NCBI RefSeq assembly: GCF_000172155.1
Contig: NZ_ABIZ01000001.1
Coordinates: 6,543,105 to 6,607,104, forward strand
Reading direction: 5' to 3'
Length of the DNA stretch: 64,000 bases
Source of the DNA: Verrucomicrobium spinosum DSM 4136 = JCM 18804
GTDB lineage: Bacteria; Verrucomicrobiota; Verrucomicrobiia; Verrucomicrobiales; Verrucomicrobiaceae
The notes below the pieces were generated by a model. That model searched no databases. It was not told the origin of the DNA and saw only the letters and a program-made list of their open reading frames with translations. The translations under genes and the position numbers were made by a program. Of the stretch, positions 44,899 through 53,033 are shown piece by piece; within the stretch, counting starts at the first letter, position 1, and each line of letters starts with the position of its first letter.

Positions 44899-45828
44899 CT
44901 AAATCCGCCAGCGCTCGCCGCGCACTTCATTGAGCTCTACCCGGGCCCCGCCACGACGTTTGCTCTCGTCTGCGGCTGCCATGAAAGCGTAGATCTCCAG
45001 GGTCTCAGCTTCAGACACCGGAGCCACACCCGAGCCAAAGAAGGCAATGATCTGTCTCAGCAGCGGCGTGTAGTCCCCGGCATCCTGTTGCTCCACCACC
45101 GCCGCGTCGCCGAACTTGATCACTTTGTACTCTGCGGGCCAGCGATGGAGCGCATGCAGAGTGCCCACCTTTTCATCCTTCCACAACCCGGTCACCACGG
45201 ACAGATGAGGCGTGGTGGTGCGTTGCACACTCTGACAACCAGTGCCCAGCACCGTGAACAACGCCTCGGTGGGATGGATGCCGTAAAAGAACAGGTCCGG
45301 ATGGGTGGGCTCGATCGGGGCCGGCCCATAAGAGACCGCTCCCCGGACAACTCCTGCATCGGCTGCGACCAGAGATTGGATGCCAGGATACCAACGCAAG
45401 GCGGAGCAGCTGAAGAGCGGGGTGCCCGTTTCCGCAGCCAGTTCATAAATGCGCTCCGCCTCCGTCAAACTGCCCGCCACAGGCTTGTCCAGGAACACCG
45501 GCAATCCCGCCCGCAATACGGGTGCCACCTGCTCGGGGTGGGCCCGGCCATCCAGGCTGCACAGCAGGACCGCGTCACATCGTTCCAGCAGGGCTTCGCT
45601 GCTCCCGACCATCTCCACACCATGGCGGGTCTTTAATTCCTCCACGAACCCGGCCGCCCGGGTCTGGCTCCAGGGCATGTCCGGGCTCACCGTGGGATGG
45701 GCGGCCACCACCCGGGCCCCGGCCACATGGCCGGGGTGCCCCGCATCATTCAGGCGGGCAGTGAACTCGATCGCGTGCGACGTATCGCAGCCGATGATGC
45801 CGATGCGAAGTTCGCGGGGATCACTCAT
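44899..45828 (-). CDS. Gfo/Idh/MocA-family oxidoreductase
   Basis: 309 residues from ATG 45828 (MSDPRELRIGIIGCDTSHAI). The longer frame to 45870 lies inside the beta-helix gene and is unlikely. The start overlaps that gene's stop by 8 bp. The Rossmann N-terminus RIGIIGCDTSH is a variant of GxGxxG. The segment CDAVLLCSLDGRAHPEQ, then the signature PVFLDKPVAGSLTEA (Lys-Pro motif EKP/DKP, catalytic Lys), identify an NAD(P)-dependent sugar dehydrogenase-like enzyme. Coupled to the beta-helix protein, it probably acts in carbohydrate metabolism. The substrate is not predictable. Confidence 0.85.
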   Translation of the reverse strand: MSDPRELRIGIIGCDTSHAIEFTARLNDAGHPGHVAGARVVAAHPTVSPDMPWSQTRAAGFVEELKTRHGVEMVGSSEALLERCDAVLLCSLDGRAHPEQVAPVLRAGLPVFLDKPVAGSLTEAERIYELAAETGTPLFSCSALRWYPGIQSLVAADAGVVRGAVSYGPAPIEPTHPDLFFYGIHPTEALFTVLGTGCQSVQRTTTPHLSVVTGLWKDEKVGTLHALHRWPAEYKVIKFGDAAVVEQQDAGDYTPLLRQIIAFFGSGVAPVSEAETLEIYAFMAAADESKRRGGARVELNEVRGERWRI

Positions 45829-48448
45829 TGTGGATGTCCAGATCGTCCAGGCTGAAGGAGGTGGCCACATTGGCGTCGCTCACGAACACCATGCTCTCGA
45901 GCTGTTGGAGGTCCGGGTTCTTGAATGCCAGCTCCTTAAACTCTTTACGGGTCCCATCCGGCAAGGTCACGGTCAGATCCCATTTCGCCGTACTGGACTC
46001 GCCCAGGGCGGCACGGATCTCAATCCCCATCCATTGGGCGGGTTCAAGCTTTAACAGCTCCTTGCCAGCCACCTTGAGCGAGCCTTTGCGAATCTCGAGG
46101 CTCGGACCTGCCCGATAGGGGGCATTCTTGTCCCTCCACTCATGGGTGAACTCAGCCTCCGGCTCCAGCCAGAGATTGAACCCGACCGTGGTGGTGCCCG
46201 TTTTGTGATTCAGATCAAAGGAGAGATGCGGCTGGTAACGCTGGGTGAGCCCGGGGGCATCCTGAAACTTCAGGCTGCGCTTGCCGCTCTTTGCGTGATC
46301 TTCGCTGACCAGGATGGTGCCCCCCTTCTCATCCGTGCTGACGCGGCCATTCCACATGGTCTTGCCCACCGGAGTGCTCTCAAAGTCATCGTGCAGGGTG
46401 AACTTGGGCAGCTCTTCGCGCTCCAGTTCCAGAGGCTTCAGACTGGCGGCGAGTTGTTTCCAGGCATCGTCACCCGTGACGCCAGCCTGGCTGTAGTCAA
46501 AGGGCTTGAAGCCCATGGTCAGCGCAGGTGACTCCGGCTTCAGATGGAAGTCGCTCTTCGCCACATCCACAAAGACCGGGTCAGCGATCTTTGACCCCCG
46601 GTCATAGCCCTGCTTCTGCCACGCGGCGAAGTCCCCACCCCCGAAGTCGATCGGGCGCTTGGAGGCGTCCCAATACAGGTTCTGTTCCATGCGCACCTTC
46701 GGGCTCTTCCACTGGCCGTAGAGGAGAAGGCCGCTGTCGAAGTACACGATGTTGTTCTGGTAGCTGAAGGAGAGATGCTCCTCCGTCCGGGACCGCTGAA
46801 TCTGAGCCTCCTCGCCAAAGGCGAAGATGTTGTTCCGGATGATGTTGTCCTTCCCGTAGTGCTGGTGGAAGCCCGCGTGGCGGGTGTGATGCACGAGGTT
46901 GTTCTCCATGAGCACCCCGGAGCTCCCCTCGTCAGTGTACAGCCCCCAGCCGCCGTAGCGATAGCCGTTCACATGATGGGCGTGGTTGTTGGACACGGTG
47001 GTGCCGGAGGCAGGTCCGAGGAGGTACACCGCGCCCATATCGCTCAACACCCCATAGCCCAGGTGGTGAATGTGGTTGAACTCAATCTTGTTGTGGTGGG
47101 CCACGCTCTCCGCATAGCCCCATACCCAGCCAGCTGAAACGCCGCTGTAGAAGAAGTCGCCAATGTCGTTGTGGGTGATGGTGTTCTCGCCGCTGTGCGT
47201 GATGAAGACCCCCACGCTGCCCATGAAATAACGCCCCCCGGTGTGGATGATGTTGTTGTGCACCGTGATGTGGTGGGTGCGTCCCCGAGGATCCGGGTCC
47301 AGCGGCACATCGCCAATCCGCACGCCTCCCGCCCCCATATCGTGCAGATAGGAGCGGGTGATGGCGCTTTCAGTGCACCCCTTGCGAAACCAGATCGCGT
47401 AGATCCCGGTGTGGGCGATTTCGCATGATTCAAACGTGACGTTCTTCACGCCGTCCAGCATCACTGCCCCTGGAATCTTGGAATCCGCCTGGGAGTCAAT
47501 GTGCCCATCCTTACCCAGCTCGAAGCGGCTGTGCTTGAACGCCAGGCCTTTGAAATGCAAGTGCTGGACAAACTCGCCTTTTTCTGGCGCTCCCTGAATC
47601 TGGATCAACTGGTCGGCCACCGGAGCCACGGCATCCACTTTGCCCAGTTCCTCGCCTGGCAACGGCTTGTAGAAGAGCTTCCCTGACCGGTCCAGAAACC
47701 ACTCCCCGGGAGCGTCCAGCGCCGATTTCATGTTCTCCAGGAAATAACGCTGCCGGGTCTCATAGACCAGGAAGGGCCAGCGCGAGCCGGCGGTGAACTG
47801 GACATAACCTGCCTCAGGTTTCAGGAAAGCCACCCGGTGGCGGGCGATCTGCCAGGTCTGGAACACCACCACTTCGGCGTCCTTGAGCTCATGCTGCCCC
47901 AGCTTGCCCAACGGAGCGAGGTCATCCACCTCCGCATAGAAGGCAGTGAACTCCGGCTTGCCCATGGGTGGTGCCCCTTCTGGAGCCTCCAGTGCGGGAC
48001 GCGTGGCGTGGAAGTAGCGGGTGTTGGGAGTCCTGGCCCGGGTGGCACGCCGGCCATTGATCCAGAGGTCCTGGAAGTACCACTTCCCTTCTTTCACCTC
48101 TGGGATCTCGGCCACCCAGATGCCATTGCCCGCATCCTGCCACCCAGTGATGCCCCTCCCCCCGCTGATGACCGCTTTGCCGCCGCCCTCATAAGTGACT
48201 GGTGATTCGGCAGTGCCACCGTCCTCAGGACCGAAGGTCACCGGGTGGGTAATGGGATACGTGCCGGGCGCTAATCGCACGGTGACCGGCTCCGCTTTTC
48301 CCTTGCCCTCACCCACCCGCCAGCTCCGCACCGCATCCCGAGCCTGCTCCAGCGTCTTCACCGGTCCAGCCGGACTGACCTGAACCTCCAGCGCGAGGAG
48401 GGAGGAAACACTGGCACTGAGGGCACAAAGCGCGACGAACGATCTCAT
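45821..48448 (-). CDS. Secreted right-handed parallel beta-helix protein (possible glycoside hydrolase, GH141-like)
   Basis: 875 residues from MRSFVALCALSASVSSLLAL (48448), which gives a signal peptide; the frame start at 48481 is 11 codons upstream. The pectate lyase-like N-terminus (TLEQARDAVRSWR, RLAPGTYPITHPVTFGPEDGG) is followed by many right-handed beta-helix turns (about residues 280-600) rich in N-x-I and HH pairs: HHITVHNNIIHTGG, ITHNDIGDFFYSGVSAGWVW, NNLVHHTRHAGFHQHYGKDN. The C-terminal 200 residues look like a LamG/jelly-roll-type domain (FTLHDDFESTPVGK). The layout resembles GH141-type enzymes acting on fucosylated or xylan polymers; the exact family needs a search. Confidence 0.78.
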   Translation of the reverse strand: MRSFVALCALSASVSSLLALEVQVSPAGPVKTLEQARDAVRSWRVGEGKGKAEPVTVRLAPGTYPITHPVTFGPEDGGTAESPVTYEGGGKAVISGGRGITGWQDAGNGIWVAEIPEVKEGKWYFQDLWINGRRATRARTPNTRYFHATRPALEAPEGAPPMGKPEFTAFYAEVDDLAPLGKLGQHELKDAEVVVFQTWQIARHRVAFLKPEAGYVQFTAGSRWPFLVYETRQRYFLENMKSALDAPGEWFLDRSGKLFYKPLPGEELGKVDAVAPVADQLIQIQGAPEKGEFVQHLHFKGLAFKHSRFELGKDGHIDSQADSKIPGAVMLDGVKNVTFESCEIAHTGIYAIWFRKGCTESAITRSYLHDMGAGGVRIGDVPLDPDPRGRTHHITVHNNIIHTGGRYFMGSVGVFITHSGENTITHNDIGDFFYSGVSAGWVWGYAESVAHHNKIEFNHIHHLGYGVLSDMGAVYLLGPASGTTVSNNHAHHVNGYRYGGWGLYTDEGSSGVLMENNLVHHTRHAGFHQHYGKDNIIRNNIFAFGEEAQIQRSRTEEHLSFSYQNNIVYFDSGLLLYGQWKSPKVRMEQNLYWDASKRPIDFGGGDFAAWQKQGYDRGSKIADPVFVDVAKSDFHLKPESPALTMGFKPFDYSQAGVTGDDAWKQLAASLKPLELEREELPKFTLHDDFESTPVGKTMWNGRVSTDEKGGTILVSEDHAKSGKRSLKFQDAPGLTQRYQPHLSFDLNHKTGTTTVGFNLWLEPEAEFTHEWRDKNAPYRAGPSLEIRKGSLKVAGKELLKLEPAQWMGIEIRAALGESSTAKWDLTVTLPDGTRKEFKELAFKNPDLQQLESMVFVSDANVATSFSLDDLDIHNE

Positions 48449-48471
48449 GTCTCCACCATGAGTCAGGGTCG

Positions 48472-48488
48472 GGCGGTGCACAACCGCC
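48472..48488. repeat. Small hairpin in the divergent intergenic region
   Basis: GGCGGT-gcaca-ACCGCC lies 24 bp upstream of the beta-helix start. The sequence TGCACAACCGCCGA (48477-48490) is identical to 33441-33454. The role is unknown; a shared operator or a small dispersed repeat are both possible. Confidence 0.35.
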
Positions 48489-48733
48489 GAAGCAGGGTGG
48501 GCAAATCAGGGCGATCCAACCGCGGTTCGACTTCCCCCCCCTTTTTATGCACCCTGCGACCGTGTCGTATCTGCAGACGAACACCCCTCGCAGCGGAACC
48601 GTATAGAAGGATGGCAGGCACAGCACTTCACAGAATCGTCACCACATGCCCCTTCTGCCTCCAGCCATCCCGTCAATGGTCTGCGTGCGATTCTGGCACA
48701 CCGTCGCTCGCTGCTCCTCTGCCCTCTGCTTCT

Positions 48734-49924
48734 ATGGATTCGCCCAATATCCTCGTCATCAACTGCGGCAGTTCTTCGCTCAAGTTCGCCGTGATCTGGC
48801 CTGTCTCCGGCAAAGTGTTGAGCCAGGGTCTGGCAGAGAGACTGGGCTCCCAGGAGGCACGGCTGATCTGGACGGCAACGGATGGCGAGAAGCACACCAA
48901 GCTCCTGCCCAAGGCCGACCATGAAGAAGCACTCGACTTCATCTTGTCAGGGCTGAGGGGCCTTGCGCTGGGGGCGGTAGGACATCGCGTCGTGCATGGA
49001 GGGGAACAGTTCTCCGACAGTGTCCGGCTCAATACAGACACCCTCGTCGGCATCGAGGCCTGCAATGAATTGGCGCCTCTGCACAATCCGGCCAACGTCA
49101 CCGGTATTCGCGCGGCGATGGAGCGTTTCCCTGAGCTGCCCCACATCGCCGTCTTCGACACCTCTTTCCACCAGACGATGCCGACGCATGCCTACCTCTA
49201 TGCGGTGCCGTACGAATTGTACGAGAAGCACCGGATCCGGCGCTACGGTTTCCATGGCACGAGTCACCGCTATGTCGCGGGTGAGGCCTCCACCCGCCTG
49301 GGCCGGCTGCCGACGGAGCTTCAGCTCATCACCGCCCATCTGGGAAATGGTTGCAGCGCCTGTGCGGTGAAGCATGGTCGCAGCGTGGATACCACCATGG
49401 GCTTCACGCCCCTGGAAGGACTGGTCATGGGCACCCGCAGCGGGGATGTGGACCCCAATCTCCACCAGTACCTGGCCGAACACACCGGACGCACGTTGCA
49501 GGAAATTACGGACCTCTTGAATCGTGAAAGCGGTCTGCTGGGTCTGTCGGGATTGAGCAATGACATGCGCACCCTGGTGGCCGCCAGCGAACAGGGCGAC
49601 ACCCACGCCCACCTGGCAATCGAAGTGTTTTGCTACCGGCTAGCCAAGGGCATCCTGGGCCTTTGTGCTTCGCTTGATCACGTCAACACCCTGGTCTTCA
49701 CAGGCGGGATTGGCGAGAATTCCGCACCCGTGCGCGCCCGTACACTGGCGCATCTGGGCCTCCTGAAGGCGCGGATTGACCATGATCTCAATGCTCAACA
49801 CGGCTCTGCGGTCGCCGGACGCATCACCACCACGGACTCAGGACTCCTGGCCATGGTGGTGCCGACGAATGAAGAACTCGTGATTGCCCGCGAAGCGGAC
49901 CGGCTTCGTCTGGTAGAAACTTGA
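48734..49924 (+). CDS. ackA: Acetate kinase
   Basis: 396 residues from ATG 48734, chosen because MDSPNILVINCGSSSLKFAV is the normal N-terminus. The open frame upstream to 48458 has no homology. Acetate kinase signatures are NCGSSSLKF (residues about 9-17), the GHRVVHGG motif, FDTSFHQTMP, the IRRYGFHGTSHRYV signature with the catalytic Arg/His neighbourhood, ITAHLGNGCSACAV, DTTMGFTPLEGLVMGTRSGD and VFTGGIGENS. It converts acetate plus ATP to acetyl phosphate and back in the cytoplasm. It is followed by pta 15 bp downstream as a classical acetate node operon. Confidence 0.97.
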   Translation: MDSPNILVINCGSSSLKFAVIWPVSGKVLSQGLAERLGSQEARLIWTATDGEKHTKLLPKADHEEALDFILSGLRGLALGAVGHRVVHGGEQFSDSVRLNTDTLVGIEACNELAPLHNPANVTGIRAAMERFPELPHIAVFDTSFHQTMPTHAYLYAVPYELYEKHRIRRYGFHGTSHRYVAGEASTRLGRLPTELQLITAHLGNGCSACAVKHGRSVDTTMGFTPLEGLVMGTRSGDVDPNLHQYLAEHTGRTLQEITDLLNRESGLLGLSGLSNDMRTLVAASEQGDTHAHLAIEVFCYRLAKGILGLCASLDHVNTLVFTGGIGENSAPVRARTLAHLGLLKARIDHDLNAQHGSAVAGRITTTDSGLLAMVVPTNEELVIAREADRLRLVET

Positions 49925-49939
49925 TCCCCCTCCAACTGC

Positions 49940-52024
49940 ATGCCCCACACTCTCTACCTTGCCCCCAGCGGCAGCAGCGCCGGCCTCACGACCATCGCCC
50001 TCGGCCTGGTTCGCTCCCTTGACATTCACGGCGTGAAGGTGGCGTTCTGCAAACCCATTGGCCAGTCCACCAGCCAGGACAAGGGGCCGGAGCGCTCCAC
50101 ACACTTCGTGCGGGAGGCAACTCACCTGCTGCCATCGACTCCCATTCCGCTGGACCAGGCAGAGAGGTTGATCACGACCGGTCGAATGGATGAACTGCTC
50201 GAGCGGGTGATCGAAAACTATCACGCCTCTGCGGCGGATGCGGATGTGGTGATCGTCGAAGGTCTGGTCCACACCGCCGAGACGCCTCAGGCCGATGAAC
50301 TCAATCTTCAACTGGTCAAGACCTTGAGCGCTGAAGTCATCCTGGTGGGCTCCCTCGGATACGTACCGTTGGATGAGTTCGAATCGCGCATGGAGTACAC
50401 CTCCAGGAAGTTTGGCGACTCCGTCGTGGGCTGCATCATCAATCGCGTTCCAGACGCCGTTGACCAGTCGCTCAAGGAACTGGGGATGAGCTTCGCCTTG
50501 CGCAGCCGCTTGTTCCATAGCAGCGGATTCCACCTCATCGGCGCGGTGCCGGAGAAGGCAGAACTTGCCTCTTGTCGGGCCGTGGATATGGCCCGCTATC
50601 TGAACGCCACCGTTCTGCATGAGGGGGAATTGAAAACGCGGCGGGTGCGCCGTTTCACCATGCTGGCGCGGACGGTGCCCAACATGCTGGACACCTTTTT
50701 GCCGGGCTCCGTGCTGATCACGCCTTCGGACCGCAGTGACGTCATCGTCGCCACCTGCATGGCCACGCTCAACGACATTCCCATCGCCGCCCTGCTGCTG
50801 ACCGGTGACATGGAGGTGCCTCCGGCCATCTTTGACCTCTGCCGGGCCGGGCTTGCCACCGGTCTGCCCATTCTCCAGGTGCCCACGAACAGCTGGCACA
50901 CTGCCACCGCACTCACCCGCATGAGCGCTGAGGTACCAGTGGATGACATCGAGAGGGTGCAGCAGAGCATGGACTACGTGGCGAGCTACATTGACAGTGA
51001 ATGGATCGCCTCTCATGCCGCCATTCCGGTGGAGGCTCGCATGTCGCCGGCCGCATTCTGTTTCCGTCTCACGGAGCGAGCCCGCCAGACATCCCGCCGC
51101 ATCATCCTTCCAGAAGGCAATGAGCCCCGCACCATCCGCGCAGCGGTCATCTGCGCCCAGCGTGGCATTGCCCGCTGTGTCCTCATTGGTTCCCCCGAGG
51201 AGATCCGCCGTGTCGCCCGGGGCCAGGAGGTCGAACTTCCCCCACAGGTGGAGATCCTCGATCCCGTGCCGCTGCGGCAAAACTACATCGCTCCCCTGGT
51301 GGAGATGCGCAAAGCAAAAGGGTTGACTCCTGAAGCTGCCGCGGAGCTGCTGGAGGACAACGTGTGGCTGGGCACAGTCATGCTTGCCCTGGGCCAGGTG
51401 GACGGTCTTGTGTCTGGAGCAGTTCATTCCACGGCCAACACCATCCGCCCGGCGCTCCAGATCATCAAGACCCGCCCTGGAGCAAAGGTCGTTTCCTCGA
51501 TCTTCTTCATGTGTCTTCCCGATCAGGTGCTGGTCTATGGCGACTGCGCGGTTAACCCGGACCCGGATGCGGAGACTCTGGCGGACATCGCCATTCAGAG
51601 CGCCGATTCCGCGGCGACCTTCGGCCTTCCGGTTCGCGTGGCCATGATCAGCTACTCCACGGGAGAGTCCGGCAGCGGAGTGGACGTTGAAAAGGTCCGC
51701 GAGGCCACGCAGATCGCGCGGAGCAAGCGCCCTGACTTGATGCTGGACGGCCCGCTCCAGTATGACGCTGCCGCCGTGGCTGAAGTGGCGGCCTCGAAGG
51801 CACCAGACAGCCCGGTCGCTGGCAAGGCGACCGTCTTCATCTTCCCGGACCTCAACACGGGGAACACCACCTACAAGGCCGTGCAGCGCAGTGCCAGTGT
51901 CGTGAGCATCGGCCCCATGCTGCAAGGGATGCGCCGGCCGGTCAACGACCTCTCCCGGGGAGCCCTGGTGGAGGACATCGTGTACACCATTGCCCTCACC
52001 TCCATCCAGGCAGGTCAGATCTGA
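49940..52024 (+). CDS. pta: Phosphate acetyltransferase, long form
   Basis: 694 residues, the enterobacterial-type length. An N-terminal P-loop-like dethiobiotin synthetase/CobB-like domain (HTLYLAPSGSSAGLTTIALGL) is followed by a DRTGG domain (about 215-325) and the C-terminal PTA_PTB catalytic domain (about 370-690) with RRIILPEGNEPRTIRAAVIC, GLVSGAVHSTANTIRPALQI, and FPDLNTGNTTYKAVQR. It transfers the acetyl group between CoA and phosphate, coupled to AckA. It is convergent with the RES toxin gene, with only 10 bp between stops. Confidence 0.97.
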   Translation: MPHTLYLAPSGSSAGLTTIALGLVRSLDIHGVKVAFCKPIGQSTSQDKGPERSTHFVREATHLLPSTPIPLDQAERLITTGRMDELLERVIENYHASAADADVVIVEGLVHTAETPQADELNLQLVKTLSAEVILVGSLGYVPLDEFESRMEYTSRKFGDSVVGCIINRVPDAVDQSLKELGMSFALRSRLFHSSGFHLIGAVPEKAELASCRAVDMARYLNATVLHEGELKTRRVRRFTMLARTVPNMLDTFLPGSVLITPSDRSDVIVATCMATLNDIPIAALLLTGDMEVPPAIFDLCRAGLATGLPILQVPTNSWHTATALTRMSAEVPVDDIERVQQSMDYVASYIDSEWIASHAAIPVEARMSPAAFCFRLTERARQTSRRIILPEGNEPRTIRAAVICAQRGIARCVLIGSPEEIRRVARGQEVELPPQVEILDPVPLRQNYIAPLVEMRKAKGLTPEAAAELLEDNVWLGTVMLALGQVDGLVSGAVHSTANTIRPALQIIKTRPGAKVVSSIFFMCLPDQVLVYGDCAVNPDPDAETLADIAIQSADSAATFGLPVRVAMISYSTGESGSGVDVEKVREATQIARSKRPDLMLDGPLQYDAAAVAEVAASKAPDSPVAGKATVFIFPDLNTGNTTYKAVQRSASVVSIGPMLQGMRRPVNDLSRGALVEDIVYTIALTSIQAGQI

Positions 52025-52034
52025 GAAGCCAGCG

Positions 52035-52493
52035 TCACTGCAACCGGGGATCGACGGGGAAGTCAATCGGACCTTGAACCTCAATCTTTTTGAAGTCGAG
52101 ATGCGCCGGGTTCAGGAGATAATTTCGCTCGCCGGGAACAATCACACTGGGCAGGGCCAGCACGGCGGAATCACCTGCCGCCACCCATTCATCGCCCACC
52201 TTCTGGCTCGCCACGGGCGCGGGCGATTCGGCCCAGTTCGCGGGAAGATCAGCCAGCTCCAGCACCTTGACCATGGCAGCGGGGAACTTGATGTGGAACG
52301 CCACCAGCTTGAAGGATACGGCGGGATTGACGTGCACCAGATTTTCCAGGAGCGCCAGGGACTGGGAGGCACTCCCATAGACCAGCCGGATGCCCGGTGA
52401 GTTCCACCGGCCACCCGCGATCGCCGCCCCTTCACCGGTGAAGGCGGTGGCGGCGTGCCGGCGTTTGCAGATGCGCCAGGCCTCCAGCATCAT
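52035..52493 (-). CDS. RES-domain toxin
   Basis: 152 residues matching the RES domain: MLEAWRICKRRHAATAFTGE (conserved Arg), GGRWNSPGIRLVYGSASQSL, ALLENLVHV (conserved Glu) and a late ERNYLLNP with conserved Asn. The named Arg, Glu and Ser residues are the R-E-S set. Characterised relatives degrade NAD+ and stop growth. The start overlaps the antitoxin stop by 4 bp. No defect is visible, so the toxin is probably functional. Confidence 0.92.
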   Translation of the reverse strand: MMLEAWRICKRRHAATAFTGEGAAIAGGRWNSPGIRLVYGSASQSLALLENLVHVNPAVSFKLVAFHIKFPAAMVKVLELADLPANWAESPAPVASQKVGDEWVAAGDSAVLALPSVIVPGERNYLLNPAHLDFKKIEVQGPIDFPVDPRLQ

Positions 52494-52972
52494 GCGTACA
52501 CGCCGTGCTCAATGCGGGTGAGAAGAGCCTCCACCTCCCGGGCCCCCACTTCCGTGCGGGCGTAGTCCAGCGGGATGGCCCCGCCTAGCCCCGTCTGAGG
52601 CGCATTCAGCCACTGGCGGGCGGCATCTTGGGACTCCAACACTTCAACGGCCTTGCCCATGAGCCGGGCAAAACGCACCACCCGGTCCGATTCCTCAGGA
52701 TCCAACCTCCCCTGAACCTTCCGGCGGCTCAGGGTCGCCTTGGCGATGCCAAGCGTACCTGCCAGCTTGTCCAGGCTCACGCCGAGCCCTTCCTGAAGAG
52801 CAGTCAGTTCCTTGAAGGCAAGACCTTTGACGATAGACGCAATCAGCTCACCCGAGGTGGGCCAATGGGTGGCAGCCGAGGGGACCATATAGGTGGCCAC
52901 GACGTCCGAGATAACCACGGGCCCCTGTTCCGGTGTCGTCCGGTATTTCACCTTGCTCGCCCCCTCTCTCAT
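52490..52972 (-). CDS. Xre/MbcA/ParS-type antitoxin of the RES pair
   Basis: 160 residues from ATG 52972. A GTG at 52951 (VKYRTTPEQGP) is a better ribosomal start because GAGGGGG lies 8 bp before it, whereas the ATG abuts the palindrome and has no Shine-Dalgarno. The helix-turn-helix is in ALQEGLGVSLDKLAGTLGIA, then TLSRRKVQGRLDPEES. The C-terminal toxin-binding region is the usual DUF2384-like end (QDAARQWLNAPQTGLGGAIP, then LDYARTEVGAREVEALLTRI). It precedes the toxin, as normal for RES/Xre systems. Confidence 0.92.
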   Translation of the reverse strand: MREGASKVKYRTTPEQGPVVISDVVATYMVPSAATHWPTSGELIASIVKGLAFKELTALQEGLGVSLDKLAGTLGIAKATLSRRKVQGRLDPEESDRVVRFARLMGKAVEVLESQDAARQWLNAPQTGLGGAIPLDYARTEVGAREVEALLTRIEHGVYA

Positions 52973-52973
52973 T

Positions 52974-52993
52974 TGAGGTTAAAAATAACCTCA
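52974..52993. promoter_or_regulatory. Palindromic operator and promoter of the RES/Xre operon
   Basis: TGAGGTTA-AAAA-TAACCTCA is an 8-bp perfect dyad with a 4-bp centre, just before the antitoxin gene. On the minus strand TTGAAA (-35-like, starting about 53009) and TATTTT (-10-like, inside the dyad) are spaced by 16 bp. The Xre antitoxin most likely binds the dyad to repress its own promoter, as in other type II systems. Binding itself is inferred. Confidence 0.7.
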
Positions 52994-53033
52994 TTTGATT
53001 CCATTTCAAGTTTTTTTCACCAGCTTGCATCAC

